A stretch of 64,000 bases of DNA from Phallusia mammillata (GCA_003260075.1 QLIY01000096.1:191551-255550), one strand, 5' to 3'. Positions 36,701 to 48,599 are shown, counted from the stretch's first letter. Numbers and translations: made by a program. The notes: generated by a model from the letters alone, not told the origin.

Positions 36701-39700
36701 TTATAAGGCACGACGCAACGAACAGTCACGACACCAGAAAGGTCCACTAAGACGGATGTACAAACTACATCAACAACTACAACCACAACAGCTGTTGCCA
36801 CCACTACACAAAGTGCAGGTAAATTAAATGAGTGTCGGCAATCTGTGAAAAGTATTTTACAAACCGTTTTCCAAAAGCAGAAACAACCCCGTCGAAAACA
36901 ACACGGCCAACCACAATAGACTTTCACACATCCACTACAATCGAACCAACCACATTTGGCAAGGAAACAACAAAGCACAGACAGACAACAACACAGAAGG
37001 GTTTGACAACCGTGATAGGTATTGTTTTTCCAGTAAAACAAGAATTATGATTTTATTTTTATTTCATTACGTTAATAATCGGCACCACGTTATGGAATCG
37101 AAATCTATCATGTGATGCGAAAAAGTTTGTTTATTGTTGATTTCAGCAAGTAATCCGACATGTGCTGAAGCTTCAATAACCTATAAAACTGAGACCTACA
37201 CCTTTCCGGGATCATTGCTTGGACAGTCAGCAGTTTCAGCTGAGAGCTGCTCAGACGGTAAGACTATCCTTAACGTATACGGTCACAGAGGAAGTTGTTA
37301 ACTTATATTCTACTTGCACATACAGGACGACCAATTGCATCAGCGGTTTGCTTAGAAACGGCGCAGAATACCTTCAGGTTTGGAACTCCTCGTGTTGTTG
37401 GCTGCAATGCGACCATTGGGGATTTGCTCGGCTCGGTTGGTAGATTGTTAAAATAAAACAATTGTTGTGTCATCGTAAAACTGTAAACCGGCTGCAAGGG
37501 AGTAGGTCCGGCCACTTCGGGCTTTATAACTTCGATACTGACATGCAAAAAGTTGAATAATAATTCAGTAAGCCGAACCCGAAAAAATATAAAAAATTGA
37601 TGAGCAGTATTCAAACGTGCAATAAACAAACGCCACATACCAAATTGGATCTCAGCAAGCGTAAACCGTAAACAATAACATAAACCTAACTTATATCACA
37701 GTTTGTCCCACACAGTTTTTAACGATTTCGTAAATTACGTTAAGTCGACTTGCTGTATTTCAGTGCCACCTGCACCACGTCAGCCTAAAATGCAGTATAT
37801 GTTGTAGGTGGCAACTGAAAACGCAACGACGGAGGTGGTAGAAAATCAAATTGCAGGCATCAAATTGCTGACTTCCAACATTAGCACCGACGGAGCGACA
37901 GACGCGGTCAATGTTCTTGTTGCATTGAGTCAAACTGACCCAGAACAAGTCGAGGTGAGTTAAAAGTGCTGTCAAACAATGACACGAATATTTATATCTA
38001 GTAAACTCCGCATTTTAGCATAAATATTCTTACCTATAAAATAGGTAAGATAACGGCTTTGGTAAGTATAAAATACACATGGATCACGTTCATTGTATTT
38101 TTTTGTAAGATTACCCCTTCGACAATGTATGACATTATCGAAAGCACGGAACAAATCGGCAAATCTTTGAGCAACGACGAGAGGTATAAGAATTTGCGAT
38201 TGTAAGGCTTGCAAAAGATCAACTCGGATTTTTTTCATACAGCAACGAGGCACAACAAAAGCAACAAGAACTGTTGAACGCTTTCCGAACGTTCGCAGAG
38301 AGGGTGACATTGCCAGAAAACCAAACTTCTATCACATTTAGTACTAGCTCCACGCAACTGACGGTATGTTGATGAAGACAGATTAACATAGAAAACAATG
38401 TCAGTAAAGTGCCATGGGCAATTGTGACGTTTTCCCCACAAGATAACGGCACATCGTTATGTTTTATGCTACTTTAACTATATGTTTGTCAAGTACGTGT
38501 CGTGATTAAATAACATTAACCTAATTATTATTTCGATACTTGCTAATTGCTGTGGCATTGCCTATATCCGAGGGTTCGGTGATAGCGCTACCCTTTCTTT
38601 CCAAACATATAAACTAACTAAGCTTACAGATCACAGAGCCGACCCGAAATGCTAACGATCAGTTCGATGACCAAAACTCGCCTCTAATGGAACCCGGTTT
38701 AAACCGACAAATTGCCGGTGTCTCAATCCCTGGATCCTTGTTGGACCAAATCTCATCAGCTAGAAAACGTCGTGCAACTGGTGCTACTGACACACCGAGG
38801 CTAACACTAATGGTGTACGCAAACGATAACATAATTCCAGAAGGCCAGCAAAACAACTTTGTAAGTAGATATAGTTTTTGAAACACGCTAAATGTAAAAT
38901 ACACCAGTGCGTACAGTGTTTTTATAAACCCGTTTACATGGCAAGGAAAATCACCAGACAATTAAGGCTAGCATAACTGTACATAAAACTACATTTGTTG
39001 GTATAGGTGATATCAGTGAGAATAAGCGGTTTGACTGAAGCTCATATTCCCCAAGGACTACAGATTACTTTTGTGCTTCAAACTGCAGTTCAAGGAATAG
39101 AGCCATCATCTGACAACGAACTCCAAGTAAGCCTAGTAGCTCAAACTTATTGGAAACCTCAGAAGTCAAATTAAACCATAAAATCGCTGCCAGCAAAGAT
39201 CTTTCGTCATCGATTTGTCGTTCCATTATGAACACTTTGCATCTTTTAGCAAATAGCCACAAGAACACAATGCAACATATGGGATGAAATCAATCTACGT
39301 TGGTCTCCAGAAGGCACCGAATTGATACTGGGAAGTTCGCCGCCCGAATGCATTTTCTATTCAGTTGGTGATTATGCCATAATAGTGGTAAGTTATATCC
39401 TTACGTTTTAGAGTACCACTCTCACACAAAACAAGAATGTCACAGTGACAACTACTAATGATTTTTTTCCAGGACAAAAAAACGTTTCCTGTAGAATATG
39501 TTCTCAACCCAGGACTCTACCTTGGAACTGTATTCGTAGTCATTGGAACGTTCATCACTGCCTGCATATTTTTGTTTGTCAGGTATAAAATTTGATTTGC
39601 TTTGTGTTTGTTTTAAAGTAAAATGTAAACTCAAACCATTGGTAAAACACTAGTGTTTAGTTGTTTGAGAACAGACGTTTCCGCAGCACATCAAAAACAA

Positions 39701-41402
39701 ATGGAAATAAAACCATAAAAAAACATAGCTTATAGACACATAAGATTTAACATCGTAAATTTCACACAGAAAACTTCGACTACGCCACACTTCTGCATTT
39801 ATCATCAACATCTGCATATGTTTGTTTGTGGCCAACATTATTCTGGTAGCCGGCGTTACAAAGACGGGTAACCAAACTGGTTGTTACGCTATCGCAGGGC
39901 TGCTACAGTACTTCGCCCTTGCAACGTGGTTCTGGGTAACTTCATACGCATTATACCTGTGTCGCTGTTTATTAAAGGTAAGGAAATGCAAGAAACTGTT
40001 ACCAAAAACGATCTTAAAACATGCATAACTTGGCTATTCTGATTCAATGAATGGGAGATTGGTTGTAACAATGTTTTTGCTGTTTTACAGGGATTTACAC
40101 CACCTCCTGCCACAGCGTTCTTTATCGTCCCGTATTTGGTCCCACTTCTGATTGCAGTTATAACTGCCTGCATTGGCGTGTTGGTGTCAGACAAGGCGGC
40201 GTTTAGACCAGGTAAAGTAGTTTCCCACCAGGTTAAAAACCTGCTGGTGCAATAATCTTCTAAGCCTGATAGGAGTTGATACGCAAAATGAAGTAACAGG
40301 GTGACTAGCTTTGGGACAAACAGAATAAAAACGTATTTAGAGATAATAGCATTCATATCAAGCTGCAGATCTGCAAATAGTGTGTTTTGTTCTCGAGTAA
40401 TTAATTTTTCTTGCTTTCATACAGACGACATTTTCTTCGAGTCTTCCTATATTGCATACAACATGTGTTGGCTGGGCAACAGTTCTTTTTCCCTCGGCTT
40501 TATACTTCATGTTGGGATTCTCGCTCTTTTTGACGTTCTTATGGTGTGCGTTCTGGTCGCAAATCGACTCTGCTGTAGAAACAAGGTTGGTCCAGACAAA
40601 TAGGATTTTAATCAACAATTAGGTGGCAGGCCTTAACAGGCGTACGGCCTTATCAGCTTACTCATTGGCAGCATCGATATACACCAAGTGTTAAACGAAT
40701 CTTTAATCCACAATTAACCATGAATCGATAATGGCAATCGTGCACCCAGCAATGAACAATTTTAAGCACATCTTTCTGTGGCATCTCCATTACAAAAATT
40801 CACCTTAATTATCTAACGCACATTGATTAGGACTTGATGCTTTGAAACATGTTTTGGTGCAGTCTTTCGATCTCGAAGTTGACCGCTTGGAAACTAAAAA
40901 CCAACAAGTTGATGTTAAGGACTTCATAATTTCCATGGGATTGATCGTTCACGTATGTGTCGCCGGAGTCTTCTGTTTCTTGATGCTGGAGGCTGACACT
41001 GTTCCAAAGCTGCTTGCTTTTGCCTGGCTTTTTGTGGTTTCAAATATGACGCTGGTAAGTACATTTCAATGCGCCTAATCTTACACAGCTTTGGATTCGA
41101 ACATAGTAGGGGTTTAATATAAAATGAGTCCTTCTTTTTTGCGGAAGCTATTGTATTCCAGAGAAAATATCGAATTCTTTAGATTTGATGAAGACTTTTC
41201 ATAAGACAAACATTTTATCAGCAGCGTTAAAAATATGATTTTGCAGGGCCTGATGATATTTCTGGTTTACTGTATCATTCATAAAGCTACGAGACGGGTT
41301 TGGTGGAGGGCACTTACTGCGCGCCTGCTTTGCCTCCCGCCAGAACCCGATGACATACAACTTGAACGTGTTTCAAGATCAAGTACAGAAGGAAAACCAT
41401 AA
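20709..41402 (+). CDS. Gene B: giant multi-lectin adhesion GPCR
   Basis: Fifty-four predicted exons join without frameshift into 2647 residues (7944 coding bases). It starts at ATG 20709 with a signal peptide (MDQVMWKSLLCLLFYTAADA) and ends at TAA 41400-41402. Order with rough residues: CTLD1 21-141; seven H-type-lectin-like domains 142-861 with short Cys linkers; mucin 862-1153; CTLD2 1173-1306; Thr-rich micro-exons 1307-1771; CTLD3 1772-1898; Thr-rich 1899-1981; four-Cys module 1982-2055; GAIN and GPS 2056-2332; 7TM to the end. Every ectodomain junction is phase 1. No internal ATG-signal-peptide exon or poly(A) site was seen, which favours one gene, but a split into two or three models cannot be excluded without cDNA. 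AATAAA lies at 41688. Probably a cell-surface sugar or cell-recognition receptor. The exon blocks are listed in the next entries. Confidence 0.8.
21771..21931. repeat. 80-base tandem duplication in gene B intron 3
   Basis: Two near-identical units begin at 21771 and 21851 with TATGGAGATATTTACTCCAT and end in GACATCCATTT. Only a few bases differ, so it is recent. Confidence 0.85.
22225..22270 (+). mobile_element. Degenerate hammerhead-like repeat, copy 3
   Basis: CTGATGATAGCATGAGCATTTGCCGATG closely matches copy 1 at 3525, but the GAAA core has become GATG. It is presumably inactive. Confidence 0.4.
22782..23394. mobile_element. hAT-like MITE 1 (gene B intron)
   Basis: 613 bases bounded by CAGGGGTGTCAAACTC and GAGTTTGACACCCCTG. 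The 8-base target duplication is CTCTATAC on the left and CTCTTTAC on the right. The GGGCCACATTGCAG words inside are typical of non-autonomous hAT elements. No transposase is seen. Confidence 0.88.
26165..26350 (+). mobile_element. Hammerhead-like repeat, copy 4, with inverted flank
   Basis: CGGATGAAGGCG (altered CUGAUGA) with a stem and CGTCGAAAT near 26281-26314. The stretch GACTTCTGGCAAGTATTTTT near 26169 is the inverted copy of AAAAACACTTGCCAGAAGAGC near 26318-26340. The whole forms an inverted-repeat element related to the copy near 11262. Confidence 0.45.
27326..27893. mobile_element. hAT-like MITE 2 (gene B intron)
   Basis: 568 bases from CAGGGGTGGGGAACC to GGCTTCCCCACCCCTG. Flanks ACCTATAG and ACCATTAG match at six of eight bases. 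Internal GGGCCGC and GGGCCGCATACGG words recur near both ends. Confidence 0.82.
28994..30060 (+). other. Gene B exons 15-16: mucin-like Thr-rich domain
   Basis: Exon 28994-29869 encodes 292 residues dominated by repeats such as TTEETTEVTTEATTEES and AATTEETTEAT, with 6-9-residue periods. Exon 30004-30060 continues it. Dense Thr with Glu suggests an O-glycosylated rigid stalk. The long minus-strand ORF over the same bases is only its Val-rich complement. Confidence 0.85.
30463..30978 (+). other. Gene B exons 17-18: CTLD2
   Basis: Exons 30463-30630 and 30745-30978. CTLD motifs: NDACQAEGGSLVIVKTDEA, VWIGLRG, YFWIDGTEL, HSVCVIVDRDVNW, CGHKRSYVCQR. The 114-base intron 30631-30744 has GT-AG ends and phase 1, matching the intron of the other CTLDs. 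It is a multiple of three with no stop, so retention would insert 38 residues. Confidence 0.75.
32230..32559. mobile_element. hAT-like MITE 3 (gene B intron)
   Basis: 330 bases from CAGGGGTTCCCAAAC to GAGGAACCACTG, with a perfect 8-base target duplication TCCTAAGG on both sides. The intact duplication implies a young insertion. Confidence 0.9.
33793..34008. mobile_element. hAT-like MITE 4 (gene B intron)
   Basis: 216 bases from CAGTGGTCGGCAACC to GGTTGCCTACCCCTG. Target duplication ATATAGAA/ATATAGCA, seven of eight matching. Confidence 0.85.
35533..37018 (+). other. Gene B exons 37-40: CTLD3 and Thr-rich linker
   Basis: CTLD3 exons 35533-35694 and 35883-36101: FFEAEQLCQKLNATLATIKN, AWFGLSKLNG, LTWSDGDRL, GEPSINLAETC, WATRRCSFERAYICER. 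It is the closest in exon sizes (162+219) to the CTLD of genes C and D (162+222). Thr-rich exons follow at 36708-36818 and 36881-37018. Confidence 0.82.
36214..36490. mobile_element. hAT-like MITE 5 (gene B intron)
   Basis: 277 bases from GGTTGTAAACGGGCC to GGCCCGACTTACAACTCTG. Flanks AACTAGTG and AGGTAGTG match at six of eight. It is rich in CCCGAACCCG. A diverged relative lies at about 60326-60570. Confidence 0.7.
37147..39387 (+). other. Gene B exons 41-48: four-Cys module, GAIN domain, GPS
   Basis: Exons 37147-37257, 37326-37435 (two Cys each; the second starts GRPIASAVC, like gene A's GRPIATSQC), 37808-37954, 38110-38183, 38243-38363, 38630-38860, 39007-39126, 39250-39387. The lengths mirror gene A. 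A basic site ARKRRA lies at 38762-38773. The GPS exon reads QCNIWDEINLRWSPEG then SSPPECIFYSVGDYAIIV. One Cys pair is lost, and the triad position is S-V-G, so autoproteolysis should be abolished. Confidence 0.8.
39473..41402 (+). other. Gene B exons 49-54: seven-transmembrane domain
   Basis: Exons 39473-39582, 39770-39977, 40091-40211, 40425-40585, 40863-41054, 41247-41402. TM3 Cys in TGCYAIAG and second-loop Cys in NMCWLGNSS are kept. TM6 is diverged (LIVHVCVAGVFCFLML) and lacks the usual GLTWVFGF. Cytoplasmic tail of about 35 residues with Ser/Arg (ERVSRSSTEGKP). Confidence 0.85.
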
Positions 41403-41687
41403 AGATACTTTATGGTTTAATGCTATGGAAACAGCACCTAAAATGTAACCTGTAAATTGTGTACATATTGTGGGAAACAAAACAACGTTAGGAAATAGTA
41501 TTTAGTTTTTGTGTGCGTTCTTTGAATGCAGATGTCTTTGCTATGTGCTTTTGTTGAAGACATGTTGACGTTTTAAAATTTAAATAGAGTAATAGTGAAT
41601 ACTTAAAACATTAATCTGTACGACATAACAATTATCAAAGTTAAAATTGTTTACAACTATAATCGGCTTATTGTTACTTGAAATGTA

Positions 41688-41693
41688 AATAAA
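41688..41693 (+). terminator. Polyadenylation signal of gene B
   Basis: AATAAA 286 bases after the stop. The surrounding GGCTTATTGTTACTTGAAATGT matches the equivalent site of gene C at 49278. Confidence 0.6.
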
Positions 41694-43326
41694 TCAAACG
41701 TAAAAAAATGATGTAACGTCTATTATGTTAGTGTTTAATACTTACGGTGTGGCAACAGGCTAAAATTCATTTTAGGCTTTACAAAATAAAAATTAACCAC
41801 GCTGTTAAGGTTGCCTTAAAGTTATTTAAACTTTCTGCAAAACAGATAAAGGAACTAAACTCTAACAGTTTCGAGGGAGAAAAAGTGTCAAAAGCAAGTT
41901 TAAATAGATATTGTGTACGAGTTTGCTGTAGATATTGTGTAACCAGAATGCTATCGGAAAAAGAAAACTCGCAGTACGTTTTTAACGTGACATTGCACCA
42001 GCATTGCGTACACGATACAAAAATATATGTGGTGTTTAAAAGAGAAACAAAAATGTGATGATATCACGTTGTGGCACATACTTTACAAACAATAGACGTT
42101 AAAATGCTGTCACGCCATGAAATAATAAAAGCATTTGACAATCCCCGGTTTACCACAGATCAATCAATACGCACATAAAAGTTGCATCACCAACATAGTT
42201 TTCATTCAAACTATGTAATTGCTACCCATTTAACCTGAAGAATTATATTTCACTTTTGATGTTGCTGACAAAAACAAGATTGGTAAAACTCTGCATCATT
42301 CAGCTGATAGATAAGTCAATAAAAAACGAAGCCAATGAAGGGAAATACTATAATCAAAGTTCCTGGAACGAAAACGGAAACAAGCTTTAGATCCGTCGGC
42401 AAAACGCGCCACAGATTTACAAAGCGTCGAGGCATCCCATATTGACGCAAAGAACATTTTGTGCGCATTTTACAACATGTACCACCTGTAAATATGGCAT
42501 GAAAAATTCTGACAACTACTCTCTTTTGTTTGTGATTGCTTAGCTTTACAAATTCCTGGAAATTCCATTCTTTTGTAAACATTTTACAGATAACAATTTC
42601 GCAAAGTAAGTGTTAAAAGAACAATCTGTCATTGGACTGCAACCTTTATCCGCGTCCAGAAATCCGGTTACAATTTTGCAGTGTCCAATGAAGGCTGGGA
42701 AACATGTTTTACTGGTTCCGCGTAACACATTTTGTTTATCATAAACACCCTAAAAAAGCATTGTTGTTAATTAAGAGTAAAGTAAAAAAAAATAAACTGC
42801 AGGATGTGTGTGACGGATATTCAATCATCGCGTAATATTTACCGTTAATCCAAGCCCCTTTTTACAGCACATCGCAAGTACTGTGCATTTCTACAAAAGA
42901 CGACCAACGGAACAAAAACATCCTCATCCTCTTTACATATATACAACGGCTTTTATAAGTTTCAATATGGATCACAGGTCAACTGTAATTAAAAAGAAAT
43001 GTCAGTGCATAACTGCTAGACCGTTAGCTTGAGCAAATGGAAAGGCAATGTATGGACAAACTTGCACATATTATTCCCAGTGTGAACTGTTAGATTTAGG
43101 TTAAAGGCAAATATGACATTGTTTATGTTTATGGCACAAATATTACATTGTTTATGAAGTACCAGTTTGCAACAAAGGAATCGTCCACGTTCTTGCGAAT
43201 GATATGTGGCTTATTTTTTTAGATAATTATTAAAATGAATAAATTTTACGTCAACATGACATTTGTGTAGTTGCGCAAACAAAAAACTGATCACATTCTC
43301 TTACCTATTTTAACGTTAATAGCAAG
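41694..43326. other. Intergenic between genes B and C
   Basis: Non-coding. Blocks match the C-D spacer: GAGAAACAAAAATGTGATGA (42042 and 49491) and CACATCGCAAGTACTG with CATCCTCATCC (about 42870-42935 versus 50242-50305). The whole spacer and upstream region were copied with the gene. The last shared block is a candidate promoter or 5' UTR. Confidence 0.6.
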
Positions 43327-46300
43327 ATGCGATGGAATATTCTGCTGTTTGTCTGCCTCGTTATAACGAGTCAAAGCACCAGTATCGGTAAGAGTAAGAT
43401 TTGTTATGTTGTGATTTTTTTACTGTGAACATTATTACAAGTTAAAAAAATTAGTTTCGAAAAGTGGCAAGGCTTAGATCGTCAGCTTTTTGTTTTAATT
43501 TTGCAGGATTGACTTGGGTTTCTAACGGAAAATTCGAATATGCGGTTGATTCGACTAAACTGAACTTTACTAACGCGGCTTTGAGATGCATGTCATTAAA
43601 CGGGACTTTGGCCATAATAAAGTCGCCTGGCATAACATCGTTTCTTAACGGGACCAACATAGTGACAGGTATTGTTGTCTTTATTAAGGAAGTAACATAT
43701 GTGTGCAATATAATGCAGTATCGTGGTTATATTAATACTATGTTTTAATAATTTTGTCTCATATAATTGCAGAAAATGCAGTAAGACAATGTGTATTTTG
43801 CAAATGTATAAATCTATACATTTGCCACAAAACATTTTCGCAACATCGCGCAAAAGTGGTTGCAGCAAATTATAACTTTAAACCAGAAAGTTGGCAATTT
43901 ATTTTATGTTAGCCAGTTCTACTTGTTTTACGCAGCGGCGACGTGGATTGGCTTGGAGGACAAAATTGGTTTTACAAAAAATTACACTTGGATTGATGGC
44001 ACGCCGTTGTTGGAAAGCGAAAAAACTTTTTTAGACGGAAAAATTACAAACGTCAACGGTGCAAGTCCTGATTGCGTTGCTGTAAAACCATATATGTGGT
44101 GGGTCTCAAGAGTTTGCACACAAAAAAAGTACAGTCTATGCCAGCGAAAGACATCAAGTAAGTAGAAGATGCGAGCATATTTTGGAGGAGCAAAATAGGT
44201 TGCACTCTTTTTTTTTCTCATACCAAATGCTTTCAACAAAAATGTTTGTTTTATTGGTTTTACTAACAAATTTGTCCCGAAAAAACACGTATGTGTTTTC
44301 AGCAATGTTAAACGGAACTTATACGATTTTATGTGACAAGCAGACAAATCCGCAAGTGAATGCATCAATTCGTATCAGGTAAACCATAAAACATGCTGAC
44401 AATAATAGATTATCCGTCTGCAGCACCCACTCCTCTGACAACGACCCCACCCTTGGCAACGACGACAACTCTTCTGGCGACGACACCCCTAGCGACGACA
44501 ACTCTCCTGGCAACGACGATACCCCTGGCGACAAAGACATCCATGGCAACGTCGACAACCTTAGCGAGGACGACATCCCTGGCGACAAAGACATCCTTGG
44601 CAACGATGACACCGCTAGCGACGACCACAATACTAGCAAAGACGACACCCCTGGCAACGACGACAACACCTCTTGCGACGAGGACACCCATTGTGACGAT
44701 GACACCCCTGGCAACGACAAGTCGTAAGCCAAACACACTGACTAGTTCTGCGTTGGAAACACAGAATTCTGTCATAAAGGGTAAACACACATATTACTTC
44801 AAGTGTTACCAATAACGCACAAAAAAGTTGTTTAAGGAAATAACCTTTTGAAAGTTGAAGTATTTTTTGATATGCTTATGTATAAAAAAACGTGCTGATG
44901 TATTACAGTGTTTTGCAAGACAACAGTTGTTTCTGCGTCCAACAAAACCTTTAATTTCGCTCAAGTCGAGGTAGGACAAACTGCAGTTTCACAACAGACG
45001 TGTTCTTTAACAGGTTAGTGACAAAATACTGTAAGAAGTACCAAGTGCTAAAATACGCATGGTTTGGTCCCCTACGTACATTAAAAAATACTTTCTTTGG
45101 TCAGTTTAAGTGCAACGCAGTTTTGAAACTTACATAACAACTTGCAACGCAACAGGAAATCCTGAGGCATCAGCACCCTGTTTACAAAACGCAACAGATG
45201 CGAAATCTGCGTACTTCGGCAAACCGATTATAATCAGCTGCGGAACAACACTAGGAAGCTTGTCAACAACGGTAAATAAATTTTCCACCAGAGCCACACT
45301 CGATTTCCATATCCAATGAAAACAAAAATCACACGCAAGTATTTTTAGCCTCAGTAAAGTAATTACAACTTGTGTTTATTGCAGGTCAATGTGTCACAAG
45401 CTACAACATCAAGTGTGACCACAACTGTTGCGAAGCTGAAGCTACTGACAAGTAGCCCACCCAAACTGAATAAGGCAGATGTTGCAAACGCCATATCTGT
45501 CCTTAATGCGCTGAGTTACACGGATCCCCTAAAAGTTCAGGTTAGACAAAATCTTGGACTGATTGTATAACGTTTCTAGCTCACTCTGTGCAGCAATAAA
45601 GCATTACAGGAACCAACAATTTCGACAAACTTTTTTAGATCACAGTTAACACGATGTACGACGTGCTGTTAACGACAAACCAGGTTGCTGTCACCTTTCA
45701 AAATACCACAGACAGCAAGTACGTAAAAAACGAAGTTTAAATCCATGTGGTAAAGCATTTGACTTAATGAGTGCGTTTTACGTAGAACCGCCGCAAGTCA
45801 AAAATCTTTTCTTATCAAAAGCGTGGAGTCTTTCACTAACCGAGTAACGTTGCCTGCAAACACCACTGTACTAACCATATCGACTATACAAACAACAATA
45901 CAGGTACAACAAGATTACTATACTCATTATTCTAAGACACACTTAAGTTTTAATTTGGCCAACGCGGTATTTCAAAACTTAACGTATCCCAGACTAAGAG
46001 TCACGAACTGTACATAAGATTACTGATTACTTGATAGGTCAGCCAAACCAAAAAAACTGCGCAAAACAAGTATGCTCCAGTTTCATTTGCCCCTGGAAAC
46101 AACAGCGCAGGGGGGGGGGTGGAACAAATGTGGTAACAGCAACTATTCCCGGGTCGGTATTGGACGCCGTTGGCTCAACAGGCGGAAACACAAGCGTCCG
46201 AGCGAGTTTTATTTTTCATTCAAGCTCAACACTCTTTCCTGCAGCTGAGAAAGCACCCATGGTAAGATAGATCAATGCAAGTATGGTTTATGTGGCATCA

Positions 46301-48599
46301 AACCGATTAGACTAACAGTGCTTCTAAACAACTGGTCCAACATTACATTGAACAGTAATTTGGTTCACAATAATAAATACCTTATTCAAAACTTGAGTTG
46401 TGTTTTAGGTAATCACTGTTAATGTGAAAGACCACAAGGGAATGGCAATTAAAGCACCAGTTGAATTAACTTTCACCAACATAAGTGAAAAGCAAGGAAA
46501 TGTTCCGTTTACAAACGGATCGTTAAAGGTAAACCACTTCAATTGTGTGGTACGGCAAAGTCAACATATCGTGCTACATTTCGAAATTCACGTTTACTGT
46601 AAACTGTTAGACAAAATTTCGGATACAATAATTTTAAATCTGCAATGCTAGAAAAACAATAAAAAGCGTGTTCTGGTTAAATCCACAGGATGTTGTAACC
46701 AGGACACAGTGTAGCGTTTACCACGCCAGCGGAAAATGGATTCCCAACAGCTGTAGATTGATTGCTGGAAGTTCTCCACCAAAATGTGCATGTGCAGTTT
46801 TGGCAAGTTTCTCTATGATAGTGGTAGGTCATTTTTTTTCTATCATAGATTGACGTCTCACAACAAAAATGAACTGAATATATTTTATCTTAAGAGCACA
46901 AAAGTTCTTCCGAGCGCTTTCGCAATGGGAGTTGTGAGTTACATCGGTTGTGCATTATCGGTCCTCGGCTTGACGGCCACCATTGGAATATACATGGGCA
47001 TCAAGTAAGTCACGTTTTCCGCAAATGAACTATATAGACTGAGTTTCCTCATCTAGTCAAGAACAATATGTAAAAGTGGCTGTTCGAGTAAATAGGGAAA
47101 ATCTTGGCATAGTTTAAGCAAATCCTTAACCCTCGTTATTTTTCATTCCTTTCGTTGCAAAAAAAACATGCGTCACCAGTAAACTTTCCGGAAAAATGGC
47201 AGAAACATTAACTTTGCAGGGAACTTCGTCAGCGACAACCGACAGTGTTCTTGTTGAACATATGTTTCAACCTTCTGATAGCTGATATTATCTTCCTGTT
47301 TGGTGTTGGTTGGACTTCAAATACGACCGGATGTTACATTGTCACGGGTCTTCTCCATTACTTTTTGCTCACCACTTGGTTTTGGATGAGTGCCAACGCT
47401 TACAACATGTACAAAGCTCTGACTACGGTAATATTATACACACTAGCGGCAAATTTCTAAATGACTTTTAAATACTTTCAAGTGCATATTTTAAGTACTT
47501 TTAAAGCAGTCAAAAATGCATTACTGAAAGTTTGTTTTTGTAAAAACTGTTTTAGATGGCTTACATCGGTGGTACATCACCTATCATACCAGCGATTATC
47601 TGTTATGTTGGACCAATGGTGATTGTAGCCATTAACAGCACAATTTCAGCGGTGGTGGATAGAACCAACTACTTTCCAGGTAGACTACAAAACAATAAAT
47701 CGTGTTGTCAATCTAAATGAGTTTTTACGCGAGTTAAAATATCGAAGAAAATATTTTATTACTTTAAAATTTGTTTTTAGATGACATTTTCTTTACATCA
47801 GTCTATAAAGCAAGGCATATGTGCTGGCTAAGCGAGCACTCGATGAATTACGGGTTTCTTTTGCCAGTTGGAATTCTTGCACTATGCAACATCGCCTCGT
47901 TCGTCATAGTAATATGCAAGATAACTTGTCTAAGAACTAAGGTAGGGAAACGAACAACTGTGTATGACGACTTCCAGTCCCATCATCTCACAAAATGTAT
48001 TCATAAAAGTGTTCTTGTTTTCTTATTCGAAAACAAAGGCTCTTATGTCAAACGAAACAATCAATATATGTTCCGATGACGGTCGGTAAAGTAAGAAATA
48101 TCTAGTAGGAACTCGAAACACTTTGCAACTTGTCAATTTGCCTGCCATATTTTTTGTACTGAAATTTCGATGATGTCCAGACAAACTTTGCAATTGAAGT
48201 TAAAAATTGAACAGGTGTCCTCAACATCTCGAGAACGCAATCCCAAAGATGATTTTGCAGTGGCAGTGGCTGTTTGCATCATGATGGGTCTTACTTGGGT
48301 CTTTGGATTCTTTATGTTACTTGCTGACAACGTAACATACCAAACTATAATGAGCTGGTTGTTCACCATTTTCAATTCCACACAGGTAAGTTTTAACACC
48401 GCGGCAACACTTTTTTACAGCTTACAGCTTTCGTTTCTGTGTACACCAGGGATTTCTAATTTTCGTCCTAAACTGCCTGCGCCAAAACAAGATCCGTGTT
48501 ATGTGGTGGGGAGCGTGTGTATCCTTCATTATGTGCAGAAAAAATGAGCACAACAAAGGACCAAGGAGTTCTGCGGGATCAGTTTCAACTCGTCTGTGA
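43327..48599 (+). CDS. Gene C: CTLD adhesion GPCR with frame defect
   Basis: Exons 43327-43387 (signal peptide, MRWNILLFVCLVITSQ), 43507-43668 and 43936-44157 (CTLD), 44409-44780 (PLATTT stalk), 44909-45013 and 45156-45271 (four-Cys module), 45385-45540, 45639-45718, 45786-45903, 46038-46261, 46409-46528 (GAIN), 46689-46823 (GPS), 46895-47004, 47220-47427, 47556-47679, 47781-47941, 48215-48385, 48450-48599 (7TM, TGA). CTLD motifs: ATWIGLED, YTWIDGTPL, DCVAVKPYMWW, YSLCQR. TM6 has the class B2 signature GLTWVFGF. Two defects versus gene D: an H-lectin-like exon reduced to a 76-base remnant (44303-44378), whose use would shift frame, so skipping is expected; and a run of ten G at 46110-46119 that adds five bases and breaks the GAIN frame. 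With the frame as in D the product would be about 929 residues. Either an assembly error or a pseudogene. Confidence 0.8.
44303..44378 (+). pseudogene. Truncated H-lectin-like exon in gene C
   Basis: It starts like the 252-base exon 53075-53326 of gene D (LNGTYTILCDKQTNPQVNA versus LSGTYMIIYGNRTKPQVNA). It then runs straight into sequence that in D is the next intron (ATCAGGTAAA.CATAAAACA). An internal deletion removed the exon 3' part and the real donor. The cryptic donor leaves phase 2 instead of 1. Confidence 0.8.
44409..44780 (+). repeat. Coding PLATTT minisatellite, gene C
   Basis: Exon of 124 codons with 12-18-base repeats encoding PLATTT, LLATT, SLATKT and variants. The matching exon of D (53394-53645) has 84 codons. 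Repeat number has changed since duplication. It is probably an O-glycosylated stalk. Confidence 0.85.

Noticed and set aside
44319-44790. Minus-strand ORFs opposite the PLATTT exon
   Set aside because: Low-complexity shadows of the plus-strand minisatellite exon, which has matching splice sites and a paralogue.
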